The notes below the pieces were generated by a model. It was not told the DNA's origin. It did no database searches and saw only the letters and a program-made list of their open reading frames with translations. From positions 1 through 38,348 of the forward strand of contig JARLJS010000025.1 of NCBI GenBank assembly GCA_031291075.1: a DNA stretch of 38,348 bases, in the 5' to 3' direction. A program made the position numbers and the translations under genes. This document shows positions 8,487 to 17,000 of the stretch, piece after piece. This DNA comes from Nevskia sp. (GTDB lineage Bacteria > Pseudomonadota > Gammaproteobacteria > Nevskiales > Nevskiaceae). How positions within the stretch are numbered: position 1 is the first letter of the stretch; each line of letters opens with the position of its first letter.

Positions 8487-9503
8487 CTAGCAGAGGCCGG
8501 GCGCGGGACACGTCGCGGACAGGTGCTCGGCGATGCGCTGCTCCAGCCAGTACAGCGGTCGGCCGCCGCGGTCGGCGGCGACGAAGCCGACGTGGCCGCC
8601 CTGCGGCGACAGCTCCAGCGTGACCGCGGCGGCCAGCTCGCGTTCCGCCGGGATGATCGAAGGCACCATGAACGGATCGTCGATGGCGTTGACGATCAGG
8701 GTGGGCCGGCGGATTCCCGCCAGGAACTGGCCGCAGGACGCGCGCCGGTAGTAGTCGCGCGCGTCCGCGTAACCATTCATCGGCGCGGTGTAGGCGTCGT
8801 CGAAGGCGAAGAAGTCGGCCGCCGCCAGCGCTGCCCGCAGGTCGGCGCCCGCCGGCAGCGCCACCGGGCCGTGCTTGCGGTGCGCGCTCTGCTTCAGCCC
8901 TTTCAGCAGATGGTCCTGGTAGATGCGCGAGAAACCGCGGCCCAGCCGCTCGACACAAGCCTGCAGCTGGAACGGCGCGCAGGCGGCCACCGCCGCCGTC
9001 AGCGGCATGTTGTCGCCGGTCTCGCCCAGGGCCTTCAGCAGGATGTTGGCGCCCATCGACCAGCCCACCGCGACCAGTGGCCCGTCCGCCTCGCGTTCGC
9101 GCAGCAGCCGGCACAGGTACAGCAGGTCGGCCGTGTCGCCATGGTTGTAACCGCGCGGCAGGCGGTTCGGCTCTTCACCGGCGCCGCGCATCTGCAGCGC
9201 CACCGTGCGCCAGCCACGCGCGTGGAGTTGCAGCGCGGTGCCGCGTGCGTACTTGGATTCCAGGCCGCCGCCCAATCCGTGCACCAGCAGCGCCAGCGGC
9301 CCGCGCGGCGGACCGCTCCAGCCGAGCTCGAGGAAGTCGCCGTCCGCCAGCTCCAGCCGCTCGCGCCGCAGCAGCAGCGGCGGCAGCGGACGCAGCAGGG
9401 CGGGGAACACGGTCTGGGCGTGGCTGCCGCGCAGCAGCGGGTGCGGGCGGAAGCCGCTGGCGACGATGCGTCCGTGGGCCAGGGCGGGAGCGGAGTCGCG
9501 CAC
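8487..9503 (-). CDS. YheT-family alpha/beta hydrolase
   Basis: A 338-residue alpha/beta-hydrolase. Visible parts are the family HAQT segment near the N-terminus (GSHAQTVFPALLRP), the oxyanion turn LVHGLGGG, the nucleophile elbow GWSMG, the acid in NAIDDPF and the catalytic histidine in GGHVGF. The family consists of predicted esterases/lipases without a settled substrate. The GTG at 9503 is the preferred start: the upstream MFS gene ends with TGA two bases before it, and it gives the usual family length. The open frame continues far upstream but there overlaps the MFS gene. Tight coupling to the transporter suggests translation by re-initiation. Confidence 0.92.
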   Translation of the reverse strand: MRDSAPALAHGRIVASGFRPHPLLRGSHAQTVFPALLRPLPPLLLRRERLELADGDFLELGWSGPPRGPLALLVHGLGGGLESKYARGTALQLHARGWRTVALQMRGAGEEPNRLPRGYNHGDTADLLYLCRLLREREADGPLVAVGWSMGANILLKALGETGDNMPLTAAVAACAPFQLQACVERLGRGFSRIYQDHLLKGLKQSAHRKHGPVALPAGADLRAALAAADFFAFDDAYTAPMNGYADARDYYRRASCGQFLAGIRRPTLIVNAIDDPFMVPSIIPAERELAAAVTLELSPQGGHVGFVAADRGGRPLYWLEQRIAEHLSATCPAPGLC

Positions 9504-9505
9504 GG

Positions 9506-10741
9506 TCAGCGGGCCGCCACTGCCGGCTGTGTCCGCCGCGTGAGCTGCAGCGCCAGCAGCAGCGCGGTCAGCAGCAGGGCCGCGGCGATGAAGAACGGTG
9601 CACCGGGCAGGGTCCAGCTGCGGTCGCGGTCGATGAAGTGGGCGAACGAGCGCGTGAACAACAGCGGCCCGATCAGCCCGGCGATGCCGATAATGCTGGA
9701 ATTGGCGCCCTGCAGCTTGCCCTGCTCGTGGGGCGCCACCCGCTGCGACATCAGGCTCTGCAGGCCCGGGTTGAACAGGCCCATCAGGGCGAACACCGGC
9801 AGCGCGGCCCAGATCCACACCGCGTTCGGCGCCAGCGCGAAACCGGCGAAGCCGGCGGCGCCGAACAGCAATCCGGTGCAGACCGCGCCGCGTTCGCCCA
9901 GCGTGCGCACCGCCGGCTTCACCAGCCCGCCCTGCACCAGGATGCTGAAGATGCCGACCGCCGTCATGGTATAGCCCACGGTCTGCGCGTCCCAGTGGTA
10001 GCGGTAGCCGGTATAGAGCACGAAGGTGCTGGGCAGCACGTAGTGCGCCACCTGGTAGATCAGCCCCAGCGAGGCCAGCCCGAGCAGTTCAGGGTGCGAG
10101 CGCAGCAGCTGCAGCGAGCCCACCGGATTGGCCTTGCTCCAGGAGAACGCGTCGCGCTTTTCCCTGGGCAGGGATTCCGGCAGCACGAACAGGCCATAAC
10201 AGGCGTTGAGCAGCGCCAGCGTCGCCGCCGCCCAGAACGGCAGGCGCGGGCCGATGGTGTTGAGCAGGCCGCCGAGGGCAGGGCCGGCCACGAAGCCGAC
10301 GCCGAAGGCGGCCCCGATCAGGCCGAAGGCCGAGGCCCGCTTTTCCGGCGGCGTGACGTCGGCGATGTAGGCGCCGGCGGTGCCGAAGCTGGACGAACAG
10401 ATGCCGGACACGACCCGTCCCAGCAGCAGCCAGCCGACGCTCGGCGCCAGCGCCATCACGATGTAGTCCAGCCCCAGGCCGAAGCAGGAGATCAGGATCA
10501 CCCTGCGGCGGCCGAAGCGGTCCGAGATCGCCCCCAGCAGCGGCGACCACAGGAACTGCATCAACGACCAGGCGGTGACGAACACACCGTAGATGCGTGC
10601 GGCGCCGGCGGTGTCGCCATGCTCGAAGGTCTCGATCAGCTTGGGCAGCACCGGGATCACCAGCCCGAAGCCGAGCACGTCGATCACCACCGTGATGAAG
10701 ATGAAGATCACGGTGGCCTGGCGCGGCGCGGCGGCGTCCAT
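9506..10741 (-). CDS. MFS transporter, TCR/Tet-type
   Basis: A 411-residue major-facilitator transporter with about 12 predicted transmembrane helices. The motif-A loop [14 protein letters not shown] follows TM2, and a [21 protein letters not shown] segment gives the tetracycline-resistance-like (DHA1/TCR) subfamily signature. Its likely role is proton-coupled export of small hydrophobic compounds from the inner membrane. Chromosomal members are often not antibiotic pumps, and no tetracycline specificity can be inferred. The ATG at 10741 has GAGGA 5 bases upstream; a GTG at 10753 would put that Shine-Dalgarno inside the gene. It is the second gene of the minus-strand operon, 28 bases after the small lipoprotein. 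Confidence 0.93.
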   Translation of the reverse strand: MDAAAPRQATVIFIFITVVIDVLGFGLVIPVLPKLIETFEHGDTAGAARIYGVFVTAWSLMQFLWSPLLGAISDRFGRRRVILISCFGLGLDYIVMALAPSVGWLLLGRVVSGICSSSFGTAGAYIADVTPPEKRASAFGLIGAAFGVGFVAGPALGGLLNTIGPRLPFWAAATLALLNACYGLFVLPESLPREKRDAFSWSKANPVGSLQLLRSHPELLGLASLGLIYQVAHYVLPSTFVLYTGYRYHWDAQTVGYTMTAVGIFSILVQGGLVKPAVRTLGERGAVCTGLLFGAAGFAGFALAPNAVWIWAALPVFALMGLFNPGLQSLMSQRVAPHEQGKLQGANSSIIGIAGLIGPLLFTRSFAHFIDRDRSWTLPGAPFFIAAALLLTALLLALQLTRRTQPAVAAR

Positions 10742-10769
10742 GGTGGTCCTCACGGGTGGGTGCCGGCGC

Positions 10770-11099
10770 TCAGTCCAGTTTCAGGTCGCACTCGTCCAGC
10801 AACTGCCCGCGCGAGGACCAGCGGCCGTCCTTGAGCACGAACTCGTAGGCGCTCGAGCCGCCGCAGCCCGGCGTCACCAGGCTGTGGGCGTAGTTGCACG
10901 CCAGCAGGTGATCGCTGCCTTTCGCCAGCCATACCAGATGGCTGTCGGAGGGCATGTTTTCCAGGCCCAGCAGCTGCGCGCCATTGGGCGGCGGCTGGGC
11001 CAGGGTGCTCCAGCCGGGACCGGCGATGCGGGTGCAGTCGCTGATGCGGCCGCCGGCGCAGCCGGCCAGCAGTGCGGCGAGGACGACGAGGATGCGCAT
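10770..11099 (-). CDS. Small putative lipoprotein
   Basis: A 109-residue protein, unrecognised. It opens with a short lipoprotein signal (MRILVVLAALLAGC) whose lipobox LAGC gives Cys14. The mature part has four more cysteines (CTR, ACN, GCGG, ECD), so two disulfides are possible, and no transmembrane helix. It is the first gene of the five-gene minus-strand operon with the MFS transporter and hydrolase, and is divergent from tgt across about 100 bases that should hold both promoters. Its function is unknown. Confidence 0.8.
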   Translation of the reverse strand: MRILVVLAALLAGCAGGRISDCTRIAGPGWSTLAQPPPNGAQLLGLENMPSDSHLVWLAKGSDHLLACNYAHSLVTPGCGGSSAYEFVLKDGRWSSRGQLLDECDLKLD

Positions 11100-11126
11100 G
11101 CGATGGGGTGCTTGCGGGGGCGCTAG

Positions 11127-12329
<1,203 letters not shown>

Positions 12330-12365
12330 GCTTCTTTCCGGCACTGCGCCGGAAGAAGGCAAAGC

Positions 12366-12453
12366 AACAGTCCGCAAATGGACGCAAATAAACGCAAACA
12401 CCAGCGATTCGTTGCTTCCATTTGCGTTTATTCGCGTCCATTTGCGGACTGTT
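12366..12453. repeat. Long hairpin of 10-bp CGCAAAT units (copy 1)
   Basis: Two 33-base arms, 12366-12398 and 12421-12453, are reverse complements with one mismatch, separated by 22 bases. Each arm begins with AACAGTC and then carries three consecutive 10-base units of the form CGCAAATNNA, so the element has a period close to one helical turn. It lies between the convergent ends of tgt and the membrane-protein gene, where it could terminate transcription on both sides or be a mobile palindromic repeat. A sister copy is at 23451-23539. Confidence 0.85.
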
Positions 12454-12471
12454 CTGCTTTTCAGGCGCGCA

Positions 12472-13125
12472 CTAATGCGGTAACCGCAGCGCGACGTGGG
12501 TGCTGAGGAAATAAGCCAGTACCAGGGCGCCGGTGTAAAAGGTGCTGACGCAGGCCGCCGCCCACAGCCGGACCACCGGGTTGCGGCCGCGCACCTCGCG
12601 GAACGCGTAAGCGGCGGCCCAGCCCAGCAGCATCTCCGCCGGCAGCACGTAATAGGCCACGCCGCAGGTCTGCGCCACGTGCAGCGGCTGCCACAGATGC
12701 AGTGGCCGCGCCGCCCATTCGGCGACGCCGAACAGCAGCAGGGACAGCAGCGCGGCGGCCAGCAGCGAGGGTTCCGACAGCCACAGCACCCAGAACAGCG
12801 GGATCACCCACATGCCTGCCATGTAAGCCGGCACCGGTCCCAGCCGCGGACCGCCCAGATCGGGAAAGCCCAGGATGCCAAGCTGCTGCGTCAGCACCCA
12901 GTCCGGCAGTACTTGCAGCAGCGACAGCGGCAGCAGGAAGATCCACAGGTCCAGCCACTCGTGGTGGCCGGCGCGGCTGCCGATCAGCGGCAGCAGCAGG
13001 TTGTACAGTCCCACCAGCCCCAGGATGCCCCAGCCGAGCTGTGGCGGCCGCAGCAGGTAGAACACTCCCGCCGCCGCGGCGCCGAACAGCAGGTGGAACA
13101 GCGCGGCATCGCGCCAGGCACGCAT
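12472..13125 (-). CDS. Polytopic membrane protein of unknown function
   Basis: 217 residues, almost wholly hydrophobic, with about seven predicted transmembrane helices separated by short loops that carry Trp, His and Pro (RAGHHEWLDLW, PLHLWQPLHVAQTCGVAYYV). I do not recognise the family and propose no function. Conserved-looking polar residues inside the membrane (H, E, D) might mark an enzyme or a transporter. It starts 9 bases after the glutathione-peroxidase stop, so the two are very probably translated from one message. It ends at the long repeat hairpin facing tgt. Confidence 0.85.
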   Translation of the reverse strand: MRAWRDAALFHLLFGAAAAGVFYLLRPPQLGWGILGLVGLYNLLLPLIGSRAGHHEWLDLWIFLLPLSLLQVLPDWVLTQQLGILGFPDLGGPRLGPVPAYMAGMWVIPLFWVLWLSEPSLLAAALLSLLLFGVAEWAARPLHLWQPLHVAQTCGVAYYVLPAEMLLGWAAAYAFREVRGRNPVVRLWAAACVSTFYTGALVLAYFLSTHVALRLPH

Positions 13126-13134
13126 CCGCCGCGC

Positions 13135-13617
13135 TTAGCCGAGCAGCGGCGCGAGATCCTTCTCGATGCTCTCCGGCGTGTCCATCGAGCCGTAGCGCTT
13201 CAGCACCTTGCCGGTCTTGTCGACCAGGAACTTGGTGAAGTTCCACTTGATCGCGGTGGTGCCGAGGATGCCCTTCTCCTCGTTCTTGAGGAACTTGTAG
13301 AGCGGGTGGGCATCGTCGCCGTTGACCTTGATCTTGGCGAACATGGGGAAGGTCACGTCGTAGGTCAGGGAGCAGAAGTCCTTGATCTCCTTCTCGTCGC
13401 CCGGCTCCTGGTGGCCGAACTGGTCGCAGGGGAAGCCCAGCACCACCAGGCCCTTGTCCTTGTACTTCTTGTACAGGGCCTCCAGGCCCTTGTACTGCGG
13501 CGTGAAGCCGCACTTGCTGGCGACGTTGACGATCAACAGGGCCTTGCCCTGGTAGGCATCGAGCTTGGTGCTCTTGCCCTCGATATTGTCGGCGGTGAAG
13601 TCGTAGACGGAGGACAT
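13135..13617 (-). CDS. Glutathione peroxidase family protein
   Basis: Thioredoxin-fold peroxidase of the GPx/BtuE family, 160 residues, reducing hydrogen peroxide or lipid hydroperoxides with a thiol donor. The peroxidatic site is NVASKCGFTPQY (C36), a cysteine rather than selenocysteine. GFPCDQFGHQEPG carries the resolving-type Cys and the Gln of the catalytic set, and WNFTKF carries the Trp and Asn. The family has the same length in most proteobacteria. The start at 13617 has AAGGA about 7 bases upstream; an in-frame upstream extension (to about 13680) adds residues not found in the family. It is probably co-transcribed with the downstream membrane protein. Confidence 0.95.
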   Translation of the reverse strand: MSSVYDFTADNIEGKSTKLDAYQGKALLIVNVASKCGFTPQYKGLEALYKKYKDKGLVVLGFPCDQFGHQEPGDEKEIKDFCSLTYDVTFPMFAKIKVNGDDAHPLYKFLKNEEKGILGTTAIKWNFTKFLVDKTGKVLKRYGSMDTPESIEKDLAPLLG

Positions 13618-13700
13618 CGGCGTATCCTTGATTGGGGGCTGGGTGCTTCGGGATGCTAGCACGCCGGATGCGCAGTTCAACCCGTCGCGGCCGTTCCTGG

Positions 13701-13729
13701 GGGAACCTCTGAAGTATTCAGAGGTTCCC
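13701..13729. terminator. Perfect 13-bp hairpin after the winged-helix gene
   Basis: Perfect 13-base arms (13701-13713 and 13717-13729) with a 3-base loop, starting at the stop codon of the minus-strand regulator gene. No run of T follows in the minus-strand direction (CCCAGGAACG instead), so it is not a textbook Rho-independent terminator. It may protect the 3' end of the message, or end transcription inefficiently before the glutathione-peroxidase gene. Confidence 0.55.
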
Positions 13730-14046
13730 TACACCACCGCCTGCGCCACCAGCCGCTGCAGGTGCTGCAGGTGGCGCGCCAGCGCCTGGCGGCCCGTGGC
13801 CGTCAGCCGGTACCAGGTCACCGGCTTGCGCTCCTGGAACATCTTGTGCGCGACGATGTAGCCCGCGTCCTCCAGCTTGCGCAACTGGGCGCCAAGATTG
13901 CCGTCGGTCTGGCGCAGCAGCTCCTTGAAGCGCGCAAAGCTGATCTCCTCCGTCCCGGACAGCAGCACGCAGGCCGCCAGCCGCACGCGGTGTTCCAGCA
14001 CCGGATCGGCCGCGTCGAGCAGCCCGGGCAATTCCGCGGGGCTCAT
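13729..14046 (-). CDS. Winged-helix transcriptional regulator
   Basis: 105 residues forming one winged helix-turn-helix domain. Helices in RVRLAACVLLSG and SFARFKELLRQTDGNLGAQLRKLEDAGYI include the recognition helix, followed by a wing (HKMFQERKPVTWYRLTATGRQAL). This is the ArsR/MarR-like arrangement often listed as a transcriptional regulator with a winged-helix DNA-binding domain. No cysteine or histidine cluster suggests a metal sensor. Its start overlaps the membrane-protein stop by 4 bases (ATGA, 14043-14046), so the two are translationally coupled. It probably controls its own promoter upstream of the membrane protein, where a palindrome overlaps the -10. Confidence 0.9.
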   Translation of the reverse strand: MSPAELPGLLDAADPVLEHRVRLAACVLLSGTEEISFARFKELLRQTDGNLGAQLRKLEDAGYIVAHKMFQERKPVTWYRLTATGRQALARHLQHLQRLVAQAVV

Positions 14047-14597
14047 GCGGTGCCGCGGTCGCAGATCGCAGCGGCCACCAGGGCGGCGGCGACGATCAGC
14101 CCGATGCTGGTCCACAGGTAGGGCAGCGGCGCCCAGATCAGCACCGCGTAGCCCAGGAACAGGACGAGGCCGGTCCACAGCAGGCCGCGCTGCAGGTGGA
14201 TGCCGGCCAGGGTGTGGCCGAGCGCGGCGATCGGCACCCAGTTCGGCGCCGAGCTGCGGACGTCGACACGGCCGCTGCCAACCGCCGCACCGAACAGCAG
14301 GAAGGCCAGCAACACGGCGAGCCAGTGCAGGCCGGCCCGCCGCAGCCGGGCGGCGTCGCGCACGCCCTGGCGGGCGGCGGCGGTGCGGCCCAGCCAGAGG
14401 CTGACCAGGGTGCCCAAGGGGGCGGCCAGCAACCAGTACCAACCGCTGTAGCGGGGTGCGAAGTCGGACAGGGCGAAGCCTGCCGGGAGCAGGGCTGCCC
14501 ACATCAGATAGATCTCCGGCTTGGGCGGCACGCGCTGGCCGCGCACGGCGCCGGCGACGAAATCCAGGTCTTCCCGCAGTTCTTCCAGGTTGGCCAC
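14043..14597 (-). CDS. Membrane protein coupled to the winged-helix regulator
   Basis: 184 residues with a soluble N-terminal segment of about 25 residues and about five transmembrane helices (PEIYLMWAALLPAGFAL, YWLLAAPLGTLVSLWLG, HWLAVLLAFLLFGAAVG, LLWTGLVLFLGYAVLIW, IGLIVAAALVAAAI). Unknown family. The start is decided by the ribosome site: an AGGAG (14605-14609) lies 7 bases before the GTG at 14597, whereas the in-frame ATG at 14615 lies upstream of that site and close to the predicted transcription start. Membrane-protein/winged-helix pairs of this sort are common, and the membrane protein may sense or sequester the regulator (inference). Confidence 0.85.
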   Translation of the reverse strand: MANLEELREDLDFVAGAVRGQRVPPKPEIYLMWAALLPAGFALSDFAPRYSGWYWLLAAPLGTLVSLWLGRTAAARQGVRDAARLRRAGLHWLAVLLAFLLFGAAVGSGRVDVRSSAPNWVPIAALGHTLAGIHLQRGLLWTGLVLFLGYAVLIWAPLPYLWTSIGLIVAAALVAAAICDRGTA

Positions 14598-14621
14598 GAC
14601 GACGCTCCTGTTCATAATGTA

Positions 14622-14656
14622 AGAGTACTCTAAAAAATAAAGTACTAGATTGTCAA
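14622..14656 (-). promoter_or_regulatory. Promoter with overlapping AGAGTACTCT operator
   Basis: Reading the minus strand: a consensus -35 TTGACA (14651-14656), an 18-base spacer and a -10-like TAGAGT (14627-14632). The perfect 10-base palindrome AGAGTACTCT (14622-14631) covers the -10, and a second AGTACT lies at 14641-14646 in the spacer, 17 bases away. Transcription would start near 14620, giving a leader of about 23 bases that contains the AGGAG site. A repressor bound here would block the promoter, and the co-transcribed winged-helix protein is the obvious candidate. Confidence 0.6.
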
Positions 14657-14687
14657 CATGGCCTGGCTTCGATCAATCCGGGAAGGA

Positions 14688-14715
14688 CGGGGCGCCGCGC
14701 CGCAGCGGCGCCCCG
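14688..14715 (-). terminator. GC-rich hairpin after the acyl-CoA dehydrogenase
   Basis: Eleven-base perfect arms (14688-14698 and 14705-14715) with a 6-base loop, just downstream of the minus-strand acyl-CoA dehydrogenase stop at 14721. It is followed in the minus direction by TCCTTCCC, only a weak pyrimidine tract. A plausible terminator insulating the regulator-membrane operon from read-through. Confidence 0.5.
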
Positions 14716-14720
14716 AAGCG

Positions 14721-16466
14721 TCAGAGCGCCGCGGCTTCCAGCTTCATCAGCTCGGCGGCCGGGCTGCGCACGTTGGCGCACAGGCTATGCACCTGCGGCA
14801 GCATGCGGCCCGCGAAGAACTGGGCGGTGGTCAGCTTGCTGCGGCGGAAGGTGTCGTCGCCGCTGGCGGCGGCGGCCTTGGCCATGCGCAGCCAGTTGAA
14901 GCCGAGGTAGGTGAGGGCGAAGGCGCGCAGGAAATCGACCGCGCCGAAGCCGGCGTCGTCCGGGCTGGTCTTATACGACTGCTGCAGCCAGTGCGTGGTC
15001 TCCTCCAGCTCGTCCACCGCCTCGCGCAGCGGCTTGGCGATGAAGCCGAGCGGGGCGTCGCCGGTGCCCTCGGATCGCACCTTGGCGAAGAAGCGCTGCG
15101 GCAGGCGGCCGCCGTTGAGCATCAGCTTGCGGCGCACCAGGTCCATCGCCTGGATGCCGTTGGTGCCCTCGTACAGGCACAGGATCTTGGAATCGCGCAC
15201 GATCTGCTCGATGCCATGCTCGCGGATGAAGCCGTGGCCGCCGTAGACCTGGATGGCCAGGCTGCCCAGCTCGAACGCGGAGTCGGTGCAGTAGGCCTTG
15301 ACCAGCGGCGTGCCCAGCTCCACCCAGTCCTGCGCCTCCTCGCGCGCGGCGGCATCGGGGTGGTGGTGGGCGATATCGACGTGCATCGCGGTCTCGTAGG
15401 CCAGCACGCGGGCGCCCTCGGTGGTGGCCTTCATGGTCAGCAGCATGCGGCGCACGTCGGGGTGGTCGACGATGGCCTCGCCGCCGTTGAAGGCCTTGCC
15501 CTGCTTGCGCTCCTTGGCGTAGGCGATGGCGTTCTGGGTGGCCAGCTCGCACTGGCCCAGGCCCTGCAGACCGACCAGGATGCGCGCCAGGTTCATCATC
15601 ACGAACATGTTCTGGATGCCGGTGTTGGGCGCGCCCACCATCCAGCCCTTGGCGCCCTCGAACTGCATGCTGCAGGTGCAGGAGCCGTGGATGCCCATCT
15701 TGTGCTCGATCGACACGCAGCGCACCTGGTTGCGCTCACCGATGGAGCCGTCCGGCTTGACCAGGAACTTGGGCACCACGAATGTCGACAGGCCCTTGAT
15801 CCCCGGCGGCGCGTCCGGCAGGCGCGCCAGGGTGAAGTGGATGATGTTCTCCGCCATGGTGTGCTCGCCGGAGGTGATGAAGATCTTGCCGCCTTCCAGC
15901 GAGTAGCTGCCGTCGCCGTTGGGGGTGGCCCTGGTCTTCACCGAGGCGAGGTCGGAGCCGGCCTGCGGCTCCGTCATGCACATGGTGCCGGTCCACTCGC
16001 CGGTGCCGAGCTTGGGCAGGTAGGTGTTTTTCAGCTCGTCCGAGGCATTGGCGGCGATCGCCTCGAAGCAGCCCATGGTCAGGCCGGGGTAGAGGGCGAA
16101 GGCGACGTTGGCCGAGCAGACCAGCTCGTCCACCACCTTGGACAGGGTGTAGGGCAGGCCCTGGCCGCCGTACTCGGTGGGATTGCACAGGCCGACCCAG
16201 CCGGATTCCCAGTACAGCTTGTAGACCTCGGGCATGCCGTCCGGCACCGTCACCTCGCCGTCGTGCCACTTGCAACCCTGCTGGTCGCCGCGGGCATTGA
16301 GCGGGGCGACGCGCTCCTGCACCAGCTTGGCGGCCTCTCCGATCAGGCCGACCAGGGTATCCGGGGTGGCCTCGGCCAGGGCCGGCAGCCGGCTCAGCTG
16401 GCCGACGTCGAGGACATCCTTGAGGACAAATTCGATTTCGCGCAGGGGCGCGGTGTAGCTGGCCAT
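14721..16466 (-). CDS. Acyl-CoA dehydrogenase, long C-terminal-domain (DmdC-like) type
   Basis: An FAD-dependent acyl-CoA dehydrogenase, 581 residues, of the long subgroup that includes 3-methylmercaptopropionyl-CoA dehydrogenase DmdC and many fatty-acyl-CoA dehydrogenases. It introduces the alpha,beta double bond in beta-oxidation-like degradation. Parts: a short family N-terminal motif (YTAPLREIEFVLKDVL), N-terminal helical and beta domains (MTEPQAGSDL for FAD/substrate contact), a C-terminal helical domain with the catalytic glutamate in CLYEGTNGIQ, and an extra C-terminal helical domain of about 120 residues. Exact substrate chain length is not readable; DmdC should not be assumed. It is a single gene, divergent from yajC. 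Confidence 0.95.
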   Translation of the reverse strand: MASYTAPLREIEFVLKDVLDVGQLSRLPALAEATPDTLVGLIGEAAKLVQERVAPLNARGDQQGCKWHDGEVTVPDGMPEVYKLYWESGWVGLCNPTEYGGQGLPYTLSKVVDELVCSANVAFALYPGLTMGCFEAIAANASDELKNTYLPKLGTGEWTGTMCMTEPQAGSDLASVKTRATPNGDGSYSLEGGKIFITSGEHTMAENIIHFTLARLPDAPPGIKGLSTFVVPKFLVKPDGSIGERNQVRCVSIEHKMGIHGSCTCSMQFEGAKGWMVGAPNTGIQNMFVMMNLARILVGLQGLGQCELATQNAIAYAKERKQGKAFNGGEAIVDHPDVRRMLLTMKATTEGARVLAYETAMHVDIAHHHPDAAAREEAQDWVELGTPLVKAYCTDSAFELGSLAIQVYGGHGFIREHGIEQIVRDSKILCLYEGTNGIQAMDLVRRKLMLNGGRLPQRFFAKVRSEGTGDAPLGFIAKPLREAVDELEETTHWLQQSYKTSPDDAGFGAVDFLRAFALTYLGFNWLRMAKAAAASGDDTFRRSKLTTAQFFAGRMLPQVHSLCANVRSPAAELMKLEAAAL

Positions 16467-16521
16467 GAAACGCTCCGCAGGGGTTCGAGACTAGCCCGCA
16501 AGGCTAACATAGCCGGGCCCC

Positions 16522-16548
16522 TGCCCAAATGGGCATTCGTGGCATAAT
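16522..16548 (+). promoter_or_regulatory. Candidate yajC-secDF promoter with palindrome
   Basis: A -10-like CATAAT at 16543-16548 lies 25 bases before the yajC ATG. The -35 position is covered by the palindrome TGCCCA-AA-TGGGCA (16522-16535), whose own match to TTGACA is weak. The palindrome may be an operator or simply symmetric sequence. The region also has to serve the divergent acyl-CoA dehydrogenase gene. Confidence 0.35.
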
Positions 16549-16573
16549 CCGGCGCCCGATCGATCTGGAAAAC

Positions 16574-16930
16574 ATGTCCGTGCAGCTTCTCGATTTGCTG
16601 ATTGCCCCCGCCTATGCCCAGCAGGGCGGCCCCCAGGACATGCCCGCCGTTCTTCGTTTCCTGAACAGCGGCGGCATTTTCCTGATCTTTATCCCGCTGC
16701 TCTATTTCATGATGATCCGGCCGCAGATGCGCCGCTCGCGCGAAACCCGCGACATGCTGAGCAAGCTGGCCAAGGGCGACGAGATCGTGATCAGCGGCGG
16801 GCTGGCCGGCCGCATCGCCGGTATCGGCGAGGTCTACCTGACGGTGGAGATCGCGCCGGGCGTGGAGGTCAAGGTGCAGAAGACCGCCGTGGGCAGCGTA
16901 TTACCCAAAGGTACTTTGAAGACCCTGTAG
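16574..16930 (+). CDS. yajC: Preprotein translocase subunit YajC
   Basis: Small inner-membrane partner of SecD-SecF, 118 residues. A single transmembrane helix (GIFLIFIPLLYFMMIRP, about 35-52) is followed by the family RPQMRRSRETRDML segment and a cytoplasmic domain with GDEIVISGGLAGRI. The N-terminus before the helix is Pro/Gln rich (AYAQQGGPQDMP), as usual. The ATG at 16574 has GGAAAA just upstream. It is followed by secD after 70 bases in the usual order. Confidence 0.97.
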   Translation: MSVQLLDLLIAPAYAQQGGPQDMPAVLRFLNSGGIFLIFIPLLYFMMIRPQMRRSRETRDMLSKLAKGDEIVISGGLAGRIAGIGEVYLTVEIAPGVEVKVQKTAVGSVLPKGTLKTL

Positions 16931-17000
16931 CGCGGTAGTAGCACCCAATACAACCGGGATTCCTCTGTTCCGGCCTGCTCAGACAAGCGGAAAACTGACG

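Noticed and set aside
7287-9974. 895-codon open frame on the plus strand
   Set aside because: Antisense shadow across four clear minus-strand genes; no domain pattern.
9506-10741. Tetracycline-resistance determinant
   Set aside because: Tet-type motifs only define the MFS subfamily; chromosomal operon context gives no support for drug resistance.
12366-12453. CRISPR-like reading of the regularly spaced CGCAAAT units
   Set aside because: Units are directly adjacent 10-mers with no spacers, arranged as an inverted pair; no cas genes nearby.
14658-16547. 629-codon plus-strand frame
   Set aside because: Complement of the acyl-CoA dehydrogenase, which shows full family motifs on the other strand.
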